DNA of 64,000 nt from Treponema sp. (GTDB taxonomy: Bacteria > Spirochaetota > Spirochaetia > Treponematales > Treponemataceae): assembly GCA_016281495.1 (NCBI GenBank), contig JAEEIU010000012.1:1-64000 (forward strand), read 5' to 3'. This document shows, in pieces, positions 25,182 to 32,658 of this stretch (its first letter is position 1; each line of letters opens with the position of its first letter). A program made the translations under genes and the position numbers. Below the pieces are notes generated by a model. That model had not been told where the DNA came from, made no database searches, and saw nothing but the letters and a program-made list of their open reading frames with translations.

Positions 25182-27035
25182 ATGAAAACAAATAAACACA
25201 TTGTCCCAGGAACAGTTTCTAAAGTATTAAACCTTACTCACCGCATTGTTCCAGGTTATATTACCTTCGTTGTCATTGTAAAGCTCATTGCGGCGGGTCA
25301 GCCTTTTGTCTCGATTTATTTTTCAAGCCTCATTCTGGACGGTCTGTTCAGGATGGACAGCTTTGAATCAATCTTCAAAAACGTTCTCATACTTCTTTGC
25401 ATTGATTCGGTGCTGGTTCTTATCCGCTGGGGCCTTGAATTAATCAACTGGGTAAAAAAACACGAGCTTACCCAAAAAATAAACAAGATGCTTGTTTCCA
25501 AAACCATGGACCTTGATTTTGACATTCTTGAAAAGCACGAAACCCTTGACATGTACAAAAAGGCCAAGGATGGAATGCTGGCTGGAGGTGACATCAGAAG
25601 CTTTATCGACAATCTTGCGGGGCTTGTGGAAAAAATAGCAACCATTGTTTATTCGCTTGTGCTGATTGTTCCGCTCTTTATTCCGCAGGTCGTCCAGGAT
25701 GCCGGTGCTCTTGGCGGAATCGGCTATTTCCTGAATCAGTGGTACAGCTTTGTTGTCATGGTAATTGTTCTTGCAGTTCACGTGTTCATGTCGTATAAGA
25801 TGAACAAAAAGGCTTCACTCCTTCAGGTGGCATTTTTTGAAAAGAACGTTTCCTACAACCGCTACTTTGGCTACTGGTTCAATTTGATTTTTGACTACTC
25901 AATCGGAAAGTACATCCGCCTGTACAAGATGCAGAAGCTCATGACCAAACGGGTTCAGGAAACAAACGATAAGCTCGAGGAAGAAGGCAATGCATGGATC
26001 AACAAGGATTTGAAGATTTCCATTGTTCCCCTTCTGTCCCAGTGTTTCATGCAGCTGGCAAGCTATGCCTATGTCGGACTCAAGGCTGTGTTTGGCCTGA
26101 TTAGCGCAGGAAAATGTATCATGTACGTCTCCAGCTACACAAAACTGGTGGAAAGCATTACGGGAATAAGCTCAAACTTTGTAAACCTCAAGACAGAAAG
26201 CCGCTACCTCTCATTCTTCTATGATTACATGGAGATTCAAAACAAACGCTACGACGGATCAATACCAACGGAAAAACGCGACGATAATGTTTACGAAATT
26301 GAATTCCGTGACGTTTCATTCAAGTATGCAAACTCAGAGACATGGGCGCTGCGTCATGTAAACAAAAAGATTACGCTTGGAACAAAAAATGCAGTGGTTG
26401 GAAAAAACGGTGCGGGTAAGACAACCTTCATCAAGCTCCTGTGCCGCCTGTATGAACCGACCGAGGGGCAGATTCTTTTGAACGGTGTGGACATCCGTTA
26501 TTACGACAATGAGGAATATGCAAAACTGTTTGCCATCGTGTTCCAGGACTTCAACCTGTTTTCATTTCCGCTTGGAGAAAACGTTGCTTCCGGTGTTGAT
26601 GTTGACAGGGAACGTGCCGTCAAATGTCTGGAAGATGCGGGATTCAAGGAACGGCTTGATAAAATGGAAAAGGGACTTGATACTCCTCTTTATCAGTATG
26701 ATGATGAAAACGGCGTAGAGATTTCCGGCGGTGAGGCCCAGAAGATTGCAATCGCACGCTCACTCTACAAGGACGCTCCATTTGTAATCATGGATGAACC
26801 GACCAGTGCGCTTGACCCTGTTGCAGAATATGAAATCTATCAGAGGTTTGACCAGATGGTGGAAGGCAAAACTTCGATTTACATCTCGCACAGAATGTCC
26901 AGCTGCCGTTTCTGCGACAACATCATCGTGTTTGACGAGGGAAAGATTGTCGAACAGGGAAGCCATGATCAGCTGATGAGTGATGGAGGGTTATACAGCG
27001 AATTGTGGAATGCCCAGGCTCAGTATTACGAATAA
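25182..27035 (+). CDS. ABC exporter half-transporter (permease-ATPase), second of pair
   Basis: A 617-residue half-transporter: about six membrane helices in residues 20-300 and an ATPase domain with Walker A GKNGAGKTT, signature ISGGEAQKIA, Walker B FVIMDEPTSALDP and H-loop ISHRMSS. I chose ATG 25182 (CAGGAG upstream); an in-frame start at 25071 would add residues that are only the translated repeat element (…LNLIQHL…NQVRND). It partners the preceding gene. Both sites look catalytically complete, unlike many asymmetric exporters. Confidence 0.87.
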   Translation: MKTNKHIVPGTVSKVLNLTHRIVPGYITFVVIVKLIAAGQPFVSIYFSSLILDGLFRMDSFESIFKNVLILLCIDSVLVLIRWGLELINWVKKHELTQKINKMLVSKTMDLDFDILEKHETLDMYKKAKDGMLAGGDIRSFIDNLAGLVEKIATIVYSLVLIVPLFIPQVVQDAGALGGIGYFLNQWYSFVVMVIVLAVHVFMSYKMNKKASLLQVAFFEKNVSYNRYFGYWFNLIFDYSIGKYIRLYKMQKLMTKRVQETNDKLEEEGNAWINKDLKISIVPLLSQCFMQLASYAYVGLKAVFGLISAGKCIMYVSSYTKLVESITGISSNFVNLKTESRYLSFFYDYMEIQNKRYDGSIPTEKRDDNVYEIEFRDVSFKYANSETWALRHVNKKITLGTKNAVVGKNGAGKTTFIKLLCRLYEPTEGQILLNGVDIRYYDNEEYAKLFAIVFQDFNLFSFPLGENVASGVDVDRERAVKCLEDAGFKERLDKMEKGLDTPLYQYDDENGVEISGGEAQKIAIARSLYKDAPFVIMDEPTSALDPVAEYEIYQRFDQMVEGKTSIYISHRMSSCRFCDNIIVFDEGKIVEQGSHDQLMSDGGLYSELWNAQAQYYE

Positions 27036-27045
27036 TATATAAACA

Positions 27046-27084
27046 AAAAGAGGCTGCCCTTTATCAAATTAGGTGGCCTCTTTT
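27046..27084. terminator. Bidirectional terminator between convergent genes
   Basis: AAAAGAGGC and GCCTCTTTT form a 9-bp stem with A and T runs on both sides, serving the ABC operon and the convergent reductase gene. Confidence 0.85.
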
Positions 27085-27088
27085 ACAT

Positions 27089-27790
27089 TCAGTCTGCTTT
27101 CCACGGTTTTTTGCCGTCAAACCAGCCATGCTCCTTCCAATAGGCCGCTTCTACCGGGGAGGAATCCCAGCCTTTTTTGTGGAGCATTCCCATCAATGCA
27201 AAGATTGCCCTTGTCTTTATGCCAACCGTGGGTTTTCTTTTGACACTGAGTTTTCTGGCAAGTTTTGTGACATCTTTTTGAATTTTGGCCTTTTTCTTTT
27301 CTGCCACACCTTTCCAGTTCATTGCCTGAACAGCAAGACCGTAAGTTTTAACTTCCGGGACTCCCATGTAGAACAGCTTATCCTTTACTTCCTTGAATAA
27401 TGATTTAGGAGAGGATCCGGCACTGGTTGTCACCACAAGCGCGCGTTTCTGGAACATGGATTTCATTGGCCTGTGGGGCATCCACAAATCAAAGGTCAGA
27501 TCAAAAAATGCCTTGAGTGATGCACTCATACCCAGGCAGTAGGTTGGAGTTGCAAGAATGATAAGGTCAGAGGCATCCATCGCATCAATGATTTTCTTCT
27601 TTTCTTCATAAAAAGGACAGCGTGCCATATCCTCAATGCACTGGTAGCAGCCTGTACAAAAATGATTCAAATCTCGGGGGAAAAAGAATTCGACAATCTC
27701 ATTTTCCCCTTCAATTGTATCCGCAATCATCCTGGCAATATTGTAGGTGCTGCCCTTGTGGTTTTGACCATTCAACATGAGTATTTTCAT
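27089..27790 (-). CDS. Flavodoxin-fold NAD(P)H-dependent oxidoreductase
   Basis: A 233-residue protein with the FMN-binding loop LNGQNHKGSTYNIA, the iron-sulfur-flavoprotein-like cysteine cluster CTGCYQCIEDMARCPF and the second flavin loop ATPTYCLGMSASLKAFFD. It should bind FMN and shuttle electrons from NAD(P)H; the clustered Cys residues could bind a 4Fe-4S centre as in iron-sulfur flavoproteins. The last ~60 basic residues (KGWDSSPVEAAYWKEHGWFDGKKPW) occur in related Clostridium/Treponema proteins. Physiological partner unknown. Confidence 0.82.
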   Translation of the reverse strand: MKILMLNGQNHKGSTYNIARMIADTIEGENEIVEFFFPRDLNHFCTGCYQCIEDMARCPFYEEKKKIIDAMDASDLIILATPTYCLGMSASLKAFFDLTFDLWMPHRPMKSMFQKRALVVTTSAGSSPKSLFKEVKDKLFYMGVPEVKTYGLAVQAMNWKGVAEKKKAKIQKDVTKLARKLSVKRKPTVGIKTRAIFALMGMLHKKGWDSSPVEAAYWKEHGWFDGKKPWKAD

Positions 27791-27837
27791 TATTTTGCTC
27801 CCATGTTATTGTAACAAAATCTCAAAGATTATATAAG

Positions 27838-29061
27838 TCATTCGCCACAGGAACACACCACACGAAGGCCACCCGGAGAACTACGATATGATGGAGCACG
27901 TGGAGTACCCCGACTTTCTATGGTACAATCCGCGGATTTTCCATTGTCCCAGCATCCACCACGTCTGACACATGTACTGCCAGTTTCAGGACCGTTGGCA
28001 CCTACCGATGCATCTATTGTTTCAACATACCAGTCATAGCAGATTTCAGCGACATTTCCGCACATATCGTATATTCCAAGGGCATTCGGGGCCTTTTGCT
28101 TTACCTCATGGGACTGGCCATCACTGTTAGACTTCCACCAGGCAACCTCATCTATATCATTGCTTCCGCTGTATTTGGTCTGTTCTCCGGCAAGCCCTTC
28201 TTCTCCACCACGAGCTACATACTCCCATTCAGCTTCTGTGGGAAGACGATAACCATTTGCGCTTGTGTCATAGAATATTCCGGCATTCGGTTTCAGAGTA
28301 TTTGTATCACCCGTTGAATTGTAGTAATACTTTCCATCTGCATTCATCGCAACATTGGAGCCGCTTACTTCTGCCCATTCTGCAACATCATAGACATTTT
28401 CACCGTCTATCACCATGTAATAGGCAGGCCTAAGTCCTTCAGCTGCACTCCTTAAGTTGCAGTAGATTACACATTCATACCAGTTGATGAAATATGCCGG
28501 ATAATTATCTCCCATACCAAATTTTGCCTGAGGTTTTTTGTCACCGCCCTTTTCCATGCCATACCAAGTCATGTATTCCGCCCACTCAGCCTGAGTAACC
28601 TCGTGGTCACACATGCAGATGGAACCAATTGTAATGTTGCGGCCATCAATGAAAAGTTTTGAACCTGTTACCTTCTCTTCAATTGTGGTTCCCTCGGTCA
28701 TGACACAACCCTTTAGCCACTTGGCGTAAACTGTGGTTTCCTCGGTGATCGGAGTGTTGAAGTTGAATTCCCTTGTGCAATTTAAATCAGCATACCAGCC
28801 AAAGAACTGATGATCCTCTTTTATAGGGCTTTCCGGAACAACAGCAGTTGCTCCACTTTCTACGCTCTGGTCGTCAATTTCGCTTCCACCGTTGGTAACG
28901 AATGACACGGTATAGTAAATCGTGGGTGGCACTTCTTCAGGAGTTTCCTGTTCTGCAGATGAAATCTCAGTTTCAGGCAGTTCAATGGACATGTGGCAGC
29001 CCATAAAGATTGTGGCAAACAAAAATCCGCAAAGGACACGGCTAAAAACGCTTCTTTTCAT
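27838..29061 (-). CDS. Lipoprotein with InlB-type repeat and SUMF1 domain
   Basis: A 407-residue surface lipoprotein: signal peptide with lipobox IFMGC (Cys22), a Glu/Pro-rich spacer, one Listeria-Bacteroides (InlB B) repeat at residues about 48-115 (YYTVSFVTNGGSEID…FFGWYAD…TTVYAKW) and a C-terminal SUMF1/FGE domain (CDHEVTQAEW, NGYRLPTEAEWEYVARGG, DMCGNVAEICYDW, CVRRGGCWDNG). The repeat module suggests display at the surface and partner binding. It is a divergent relative of the protein at 16632-17426. GGAGG precedes the ATG. Confidence 0.87.
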   Translation of the reverse strand: MKRSVFSRVLCGFLFATIFMGCHMSIELPETEISSAEQETPEEVPPTIYYTVSFVTNGGSEIDDQSVESGATAVVPESPIKEDHQFFGWYADLNCTREFNFNTPITEETTVYAKWLKGCVMTEGTTIEEKVTGSKLFIDGRNITIGSICMCDHEVTQAEWAEYMTWYGMEKGGDKKPQAKFGMGDNYPAYFINWYECVIYCNLRSAAEGLRPAYYMVIDGENVYDVAEWAEVSGSNVAMNADGKYYYNSTGDTNTLKPNAGIFYDTSANGYRLPTEAEWEYVARGGEEGLAGEQTKYSGSNDIDEVAWWKSNSDGQSHEVKQKAPNALGIYDMCGNVAEICYDWYVETIDASVGANGPETGSTCVRRGGCWDNGKSADCTIESRGTPRAPSYRSSPGGLRVVCSCGE

Positions 29062-29295
29062 AACACACCTCCTCTTTTCCTCGAACCAATCCCCTACCCT
29101 CTATTGCTTAAACATTCAGCAGATGGCAAAGGATACATACTAAAGCAAAAATTTATCTAAAATCTCCATATCTCTATTTCTATAATATCTCCAATATCTA
29201 CATTTGTCAAATGAAATTTTAAGAATTTTTAGGAAATTTTAGGAAAAATAAGGCTCCAAGAGGGTCAAGAGGTTCACGAAGCTATAATATTGTTC

Positions 29296-29331
29296 TTGAC
29301 TATATATAAAAATATATATTATTATATATAG
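29296..29331 (+). promoter_or_regulatory. Promoter and operator of Phd/RelE module
   Basis: TTGACT (29296-29301), 18-base spacer, TATTAT (29320-29325). Ten-base arms CTATATATAA (29300-29309) and TTATATATAG (29322-29331) lie 12 bases apart across the core promoter, as expected for antitoxin autorepression. Confidence 0.7.
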
Positions 29332-29343
29332 AGAGGTGACGAT

Positions 29344-29616
29344 ATGTTAGTAGAAACTTCACAAATGATGCCAATAACAAAACTTCAAAAAGAACTCACC
29401 CAAACTGTAAGGAAAGTGTCTGAAGGAAATGAATCTATTTATATCCTCAAAAATAACAATATGGAAGCCGTGATGATTCCATTTCAGCAGTATGAATATC
29501 TTTCAATGCTTGAGGAGGTATTTGAAAGGCTTGAAATTGCACAGAATATAAAAGACCGCATGAAACATTATGATGCCTCTAAAAACATTAGCTGGGATTC
29601 AATAAGGGAAGACTGA
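29344..29616 (+). CDS. Phd/YefM family antitoxin
   Basis: A 90-residue antitoxin, MLVETSQMMPITKLQKELTQTVRKVSEGNESIYILKNNNMEAVMIPFQQYEYL, the usual Phd/YefM pattern (N-terminal dimerisation and DNA binding, C-terminal toxin-binding tail). Start follows GAGAGGTGA. It overlaps the toxin gene by one base (TGATG). It should repress its own promoter through the A+T palindrome and neutralise the RelE-type partner. Confidence 0.87.
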   Translation: MLVETSQMMPITKLQKELTQTVRKVSEGNESIYILKNNNMEAVMIPFQQYEYLSMLEEVFERLEIAQNIKDRMKHYDASKNISWDSIRED

Positions 29617-29945
29617 TGGAAGAAGAAAAAAAAGAAATTCAGATTCAGTTCATTCCAGAAGCAGTGGAGGATTATAAAAGACTTGATGGGAGTCAGAAAA
29701 AGCCGGTAAATAAGGAAATTGATAAACTAAGGACAAATCCATTTGCAGGTGGAGAACTTGGAAACAAAGACAATGTTGATTTAACAGGCTTTTATAAATT
29801 ATATGCTTGTAACAAAAGTATAAGAATTGTTTACCGCTTGCTTACTCCAGAAAAAGTAGAAATTGTTGAAATCTGGGGAATCGGAAAAAGAGATAAACTA
29901 AAGATTTATAAAATAGTTGGAGAACGATTGGGAAAATTAAAATAA
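29616..29945 (+). CDS. RelE/ParE-superfamily toxin
   Basis: A 109-residue basic protein with the RelE fold pattern: FIPEAVEDYKRLDGSQKKPVNKEIDKLRTNPF, then LTGFYKLYACNKSIRIVYRLL and a C-terminal IWGIGKRDKLKIYKI. Lys/Arg/Tyr residues typical of mRNA interferases are present, but the exact subfamily (RelE or ParE) cannot be settled by eye. It is in the toxin position behind a Phd-type antitoxin. Confidence 0.83.
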   Translation: MEEEKKEIQIQFIPEAVEDYKRLDGSQKKPVNKEIDKLRTNPFAGGELGNKDNVDLTGFYKLYACNKSIRIVYRLLTPEKVEIVEIWGIGKRDKLKIYKIVGERLGKLK

Positions 29946-29960
29946 TGACTAATAAGAAGT

Positions 29961-30380
29961 TTAGGCTTCAATCCACTGGCACATGCCGCAACCGTGGGAT
30001 TCATCGGGACGAGTAATAAAGCCGAATTTTTTATAGAACTCTTCCTTTCCCTGTGCCGACATAAGGCTCACCATCACACGCCAACCGGGCTTGAGCATGC
30101 CCCTGATGTATTCCATCGCATGATTCATGAGCGCGCGTCCAAGCCCCTGTCCCTGATATTCCGGCCTTACAATTACATCAGCAATATAGACGACATAACC
30201 GTGATCCCACAGAACACGTAACAGCGCAATGGGTTTCCCGTCTTTTCTATAGCAGCATGTATGGGTCGTACCAGCCAATCCTCCTTCTGCCTGTTCCAGC
30301 GGAAACTGTGGCCATCCAACAAGTTCCCTAAGTTCCATATACTCTTGCGGTGTTATTTTGTCCGTTATTTCGTATTCCAT
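29961..30380 (-). CDS. GNAT family N-acetyltransferase
   Basis: A 139-residue GNAT protein with the acetyl-CoA loop VRPEYQGQGLGRALM (R/QxxGxG/A) and a C-terminal FYKKFGFITRPDESHGCGMCQWIE, a small stand-alone subgroup often called PhnO-like or tyramine-type acetyltransferases. It would acetylate a small amine; the substrate is not predictable. Single gene, converging with the RelE operon. Confidence 0.88.
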   Translation of the reverse strand: MEYEITDKITPQEYMELRELVGWPQFPLEQAEGGLAGTTHTCCYRKDGKPIALLRVLWDHGYVVYIADVIVRPEYQGQGLGRALMNHAMEYIRGMLKPGWRVMVSLMSAQGKEEFYKKFGFITRPDESHGCGMCQWIEA

Positions 30381-30471
30381 GGTTTTACGTTGCCTCCTAT
30401 AAAAGTTTCCCCTTTTCCGTCCTCCATGTCAAGAACCAAATCCCACGAGGTCCGGGTGTGGTCGTAAACTA

Positions 30472-30511
30472 TTGAAAAAAAGATGGAATGTGGTATCATA
30501 AGAGGATAGGT
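30472..30511 (+). promoter_or_regulatory. Promoter of the DUF3791-DUF3990 cassette (left copy of repeat)
   Basis: TTGAAA (30472-30477), 16-base spacer, TATCAT (30494-30499). Bases 30485-30511 (GGAATGTGGTATCATAAGAG…GGATAGGT) recur nearly unchanged at 31480-31508 after the cassette. Confidence 0.6.
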
Positions 30512-30546
30512 GCGGGTAAGAATGCCCAGGGAATAAATGGTGAGAT

Positions 30547-30747
30547 ATGTCGGAACTTTCTTTTAAAGTATATTGCATCGAAAATTATGCAGAATACAAG
30601 AATAAATCATCCTCTGCAGTATTTGAACAGTTTTCAAAGACAAAACTTTTGAATCATTTAAAAACAGATTATGAAGACCTACATGGCATGGGAAAAGAAT
30701 TCCTCATGGACTATTTTGACCAGTGGTTCGGGGAGAAAAAAATATGA
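30547..30747 (+). CDS. DUF3791 family small protein, probable antitoxin-like partner
   Basis: A 66-residue protein, FKVYCIENYAEYKNKSSSAVFEQF…LLNHLKTDYEDLHGMGKEFLMDYFDQWF, matching DUF3791 (short helical proteins encoded next to DUF3990). It overlaps the DUF3990 gene by four bases (ATGA), so the two are translated together. The pairing is that of an antitoxin followed by toxin, but no experiment on this pair is known to me. Confidence 0.75.
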   Translation: MSELSFKVYCIENYAEYKNKSSSAVFEQFSKTKLLNHLKTDYEDLHGMGKEFLMDYFDQWFGEKKI

Positions 30748-31262
30748 TTGTTTACCATGGTTCCTATGTTCAAATAGAAAAACCAAAAATCTTAATACAA
30801 GAAAAAGGCCGTGATTTTGGATTTGGGTTTTATACAACAACAATAAAACAACAAGCCGAAAGATGGGCAATTAGAACCGCAAGACTTCTTTCTCGAAATT
30901 CAGGCAAAGATGAAAATGCCATTGTAAACGTATATGAATTTGATGAAACTTTTGAAAAAGAGCTTAGTATAAAATCATTCCCAAATGCAGATTTAGAGTG
31001 GCTGGAACTTGTTATCAAATGTCGTTCGGATTTGAATTTCAAGCACGGTTATGACATAGTTTCTGGTAAAATTGCAAATGATAATGTTGGTGAAACAGTA
31101 CAATATGTGCTTGCTGGAATCATGAGAAAAGAAGATGCCGTTGAAAGATTGAAATTTGAAAAAATCAATGACCAAATTTGCTTTTGTACTGATAAAGCAT
31201 TGAATGCGATTTCGTTTAATGAAAGCTATATTGTGGAAACTGTAAATTGGAGGGATATCTAA
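30744..31262 (+). CDS. DUF3990 protein, putative ADP-ribosyltransferase toxin
   Basis: A 172-residue protein. MIVYHGSY (His5), DFGFGFYTTT (Tyr30) and NDQICF (Gln144) stand where ADP-ribosyltransferase folds place their H-Y-[EQ] triad, and YDIVSGKIANDNV is a DUF3990 hallmark. An NAD-dependent modifying activity, probably on RNA or protein, is inferred. It is the middle gene of a tightly overlapping three-gene cassette (4-base and 1-base overlaps). I chose ATG 30744 over an upstream in-frame GTG because of the overlap pattern. Confidence 0.75.
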   Translation: MIVYHGSYVQIEKPKILIQEKGRDFGFGFYTTTIKQQAERWAIRTARLLSRNSGKDENAIVNVYEFDETFEKELSIKSFPNADLEWLELVIKCRSDLNFKHGYDIVSGKIANDNVGETVQYVLAGIMRKEDAVERLKFEKINDQICFCTDKALNAISFNESYIVETVNWRDI

Positions 31263-31471
31263 TGGCAGATACCCATCACCTTGTAAAAACAATTTTGATC
31301 CCTCAAGTTGCGGAACTTCTTATGAAAAACAAAGGCTTGTCGGAAGATGAGGCTTTACGTGCGATTTATGAATCTCCGATTGCCCCTCTGTTGGAAGATG
31401 ACTCAATGGGACTCTATGGTCAGAGCGCTTGGTATGTTTACAGTCTAATTGAGAATAATGGGAAATATTGA
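31262..31471 (+). CDS. Small helical protein, third gene of DUF3990 cassette
   Basis: A 69-residue acidic protein, HLVKTILIPQVAELLMKNKGLSEDEALRAIYESPIAPLLEDDSMGLYGQSAWYVYSLIE. It resembles DUF3791-type small proteins in length and helical layout, though the match is weaker than for the first gene. GGAGG lies eight bases before the ATG, whose A overlaps the DUF3990 stop (TAATG). It could be a second antitoxin or co-factor. Function unknown. Confidence 0.68.
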   Translation: MADTHHLVKTILIPQVAELLMKNKGLSEDEALRAIYESPIAPLLEDDSMGLYGQSAWYVYSLIENNGKY

Positions 31472-31508
31472 TTTTATTGGGAATTGTGGTATCATAAAGG
31501 GGATAGGT
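31468..31508 (+). promoter_or_regulatory. Promoter after the cassette (right copy of repeat)
   Basis: TTGATT (31468-31473), 16-base spacer, TATCAT (31490-31495). It shares GGAAT-TGTGGTATCATAA-GG-GGATAGGT with the promoter before the cassette and would drive the exported-protein genes downstream. Confidence 0.55.
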
Positions 31509-31663
31509 TGTTCAGCAGATTGTTTATTGTAGATAAATAGTTTTTTTTTGATATGGAAAAACATTCTGTAAATGGATATAAGAACCGGCTGATGATTCAT
31601 ATTGGCTCTGGGATGAATAGATTCATACAAATATTTATCATCACCAGACAAAGGAGTAAAAAA

Positions 31664-32146
31664 ATGAAAAACAAAAGAATTATAATATTTTTGATATTCT
31701 CGATTTTACTACAGAGTATTTTTGCACATGATGAATCTCCGGCTGACAAATTAACATACTTGGAAAATGAGCATGATTATTATGACCAATATTCTTTAAA
31801 AGAATCGCTGACTGCAAGTGATTGTGAAAATCTTGAATTCATAAAATGGCTCTTCGAATATGAAAGTGGAATTGAAATAAACGACAAAAACATTGAATTG
31901 ATTAAACCAGATTATTTAGGTGGGGTCCCTGTACAAATCACGGAGCTTCCGTATTATTATAAAATTAATCTTTCAAATTCAGAATACAAACAATTGAAGA
32001 AGGCTCTTAAAAAGAATGATAATTGGGAAATATCTAAGGACGGCAAAATATCATTACTCCTTGTAACAAAGTTTTATTTAGGCTGTGTTATAAAAGAAAA
32101 AGAGTTGATTTTTGGATTCAGTAATATGAATTTAATTCGTCCATAA
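31664..32146 (+). CDS. Small exported protein, unknown function
   Basis: A 160-residue protein starting MKNKRIIIFLIFSILLQSIFAHDES, a clear Sec signal peptide with cleavage near SIFA-HD. The mature part is acidic and mixed alpha/beta with no recognised family. AAAGGAG precedes ATG 31664; an upstream in-frame ATG at 31553 would bury the signal peptide. It is the first of a run of A+T-rich envelope genes. Confidence 0.6.
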   Translation: MKNKRIIIFLIFSILLQSIFAHDESPADKLTYLENEHDYYDQYSLKESLTASDCENLEFIKWLFEYESGIEINDKNIELIKPDYLGGVPVQITELPYYYKINLSNSEYKQLKKALKKNDNWEISKDGKISLLLVTKFYLGCVIKEKELIFGFSNMNLIRP

Positions 32147-32193
32147 GAACATGACCTACACTGACCATTAAACCTAATTTAAAGAGGAGAACT

Positions 32194-32622
32194 ATGGAAC
32201 TAAGCATTTATAAAAATAGAAAAATAAGCATTTTTCTGGGTCTTCTAGAATTTAGCAATACATATTTTTTAATCAAGTTACTAATTGGACTTTTCGGAAC
32301 CATAAAAATGAATTCTATGGTTGAAATTCCGATTTTATGGAAATTATCACCGTTTTTACAAATATTATTGATTATAAGTATTTTTGTTACAGGCGTGCTT
32401 TATTTAGTTAATAATATCACAGCTTATTACATTTATTTTGGACAGATAGTATTAAGGTTTTTGTTTTGCATGCCATCTTTAGGGCTCTTACTAAAACTCA
32501 ATATTTTTGTAAATAACAATTTATTCTATAGAATTCTTTTATACTTTTGCTTTATAATGGAAGTAGTACGTTTGATTTTTACTATTATAATCATTGTTAA
32601 AAGCAGGCGAACCGGAAAGTGA
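32194..32622 (+). CDS. Four-helix membrane protein, unknown function
   Basis: A 142-residue protein with four hydrophobic stretches (about residues 15-35, 50-72, 78-100 and 112-135) and a basic C-terminus KSRRTGK. No family recognised. AGAGGAGA precedes the ATG. Strong A+T bias and many Ile/Leu/Phe codons set it apart from flanking metabolic genes. Confidence 0.6.
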   Translation: MELSIYKNRKISIFLGLLEFSNTYFLIKLLIGLFGTIKMNSMVEIPILWKLSPFLQILLIISIFVTGVLYLVNNITAYYIYFGQIVLRFLFCMPSLGLLLKLNIFVNNNLFYRILLYFCFIMEVVRLIFTIIIIVKSRRTGK

Positions 32623-32658
32623 TTGTCAAATGACCTTAGCGAAATGAGAGGATATAAA

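Noticed and set aside
23264-27035. Bacteriocin exporter with leader peptidase
   Set aside because: No C39 peptidase domain at either N-terminus and no double-glycine precursor peptide found nearby.
30744-31262. DUF3990 as a restriction or phage enzyme
   Set aside because: No nuclease motif is visible; the H-Y-Q placement fits an ADP-ribosyltransferase fold better.
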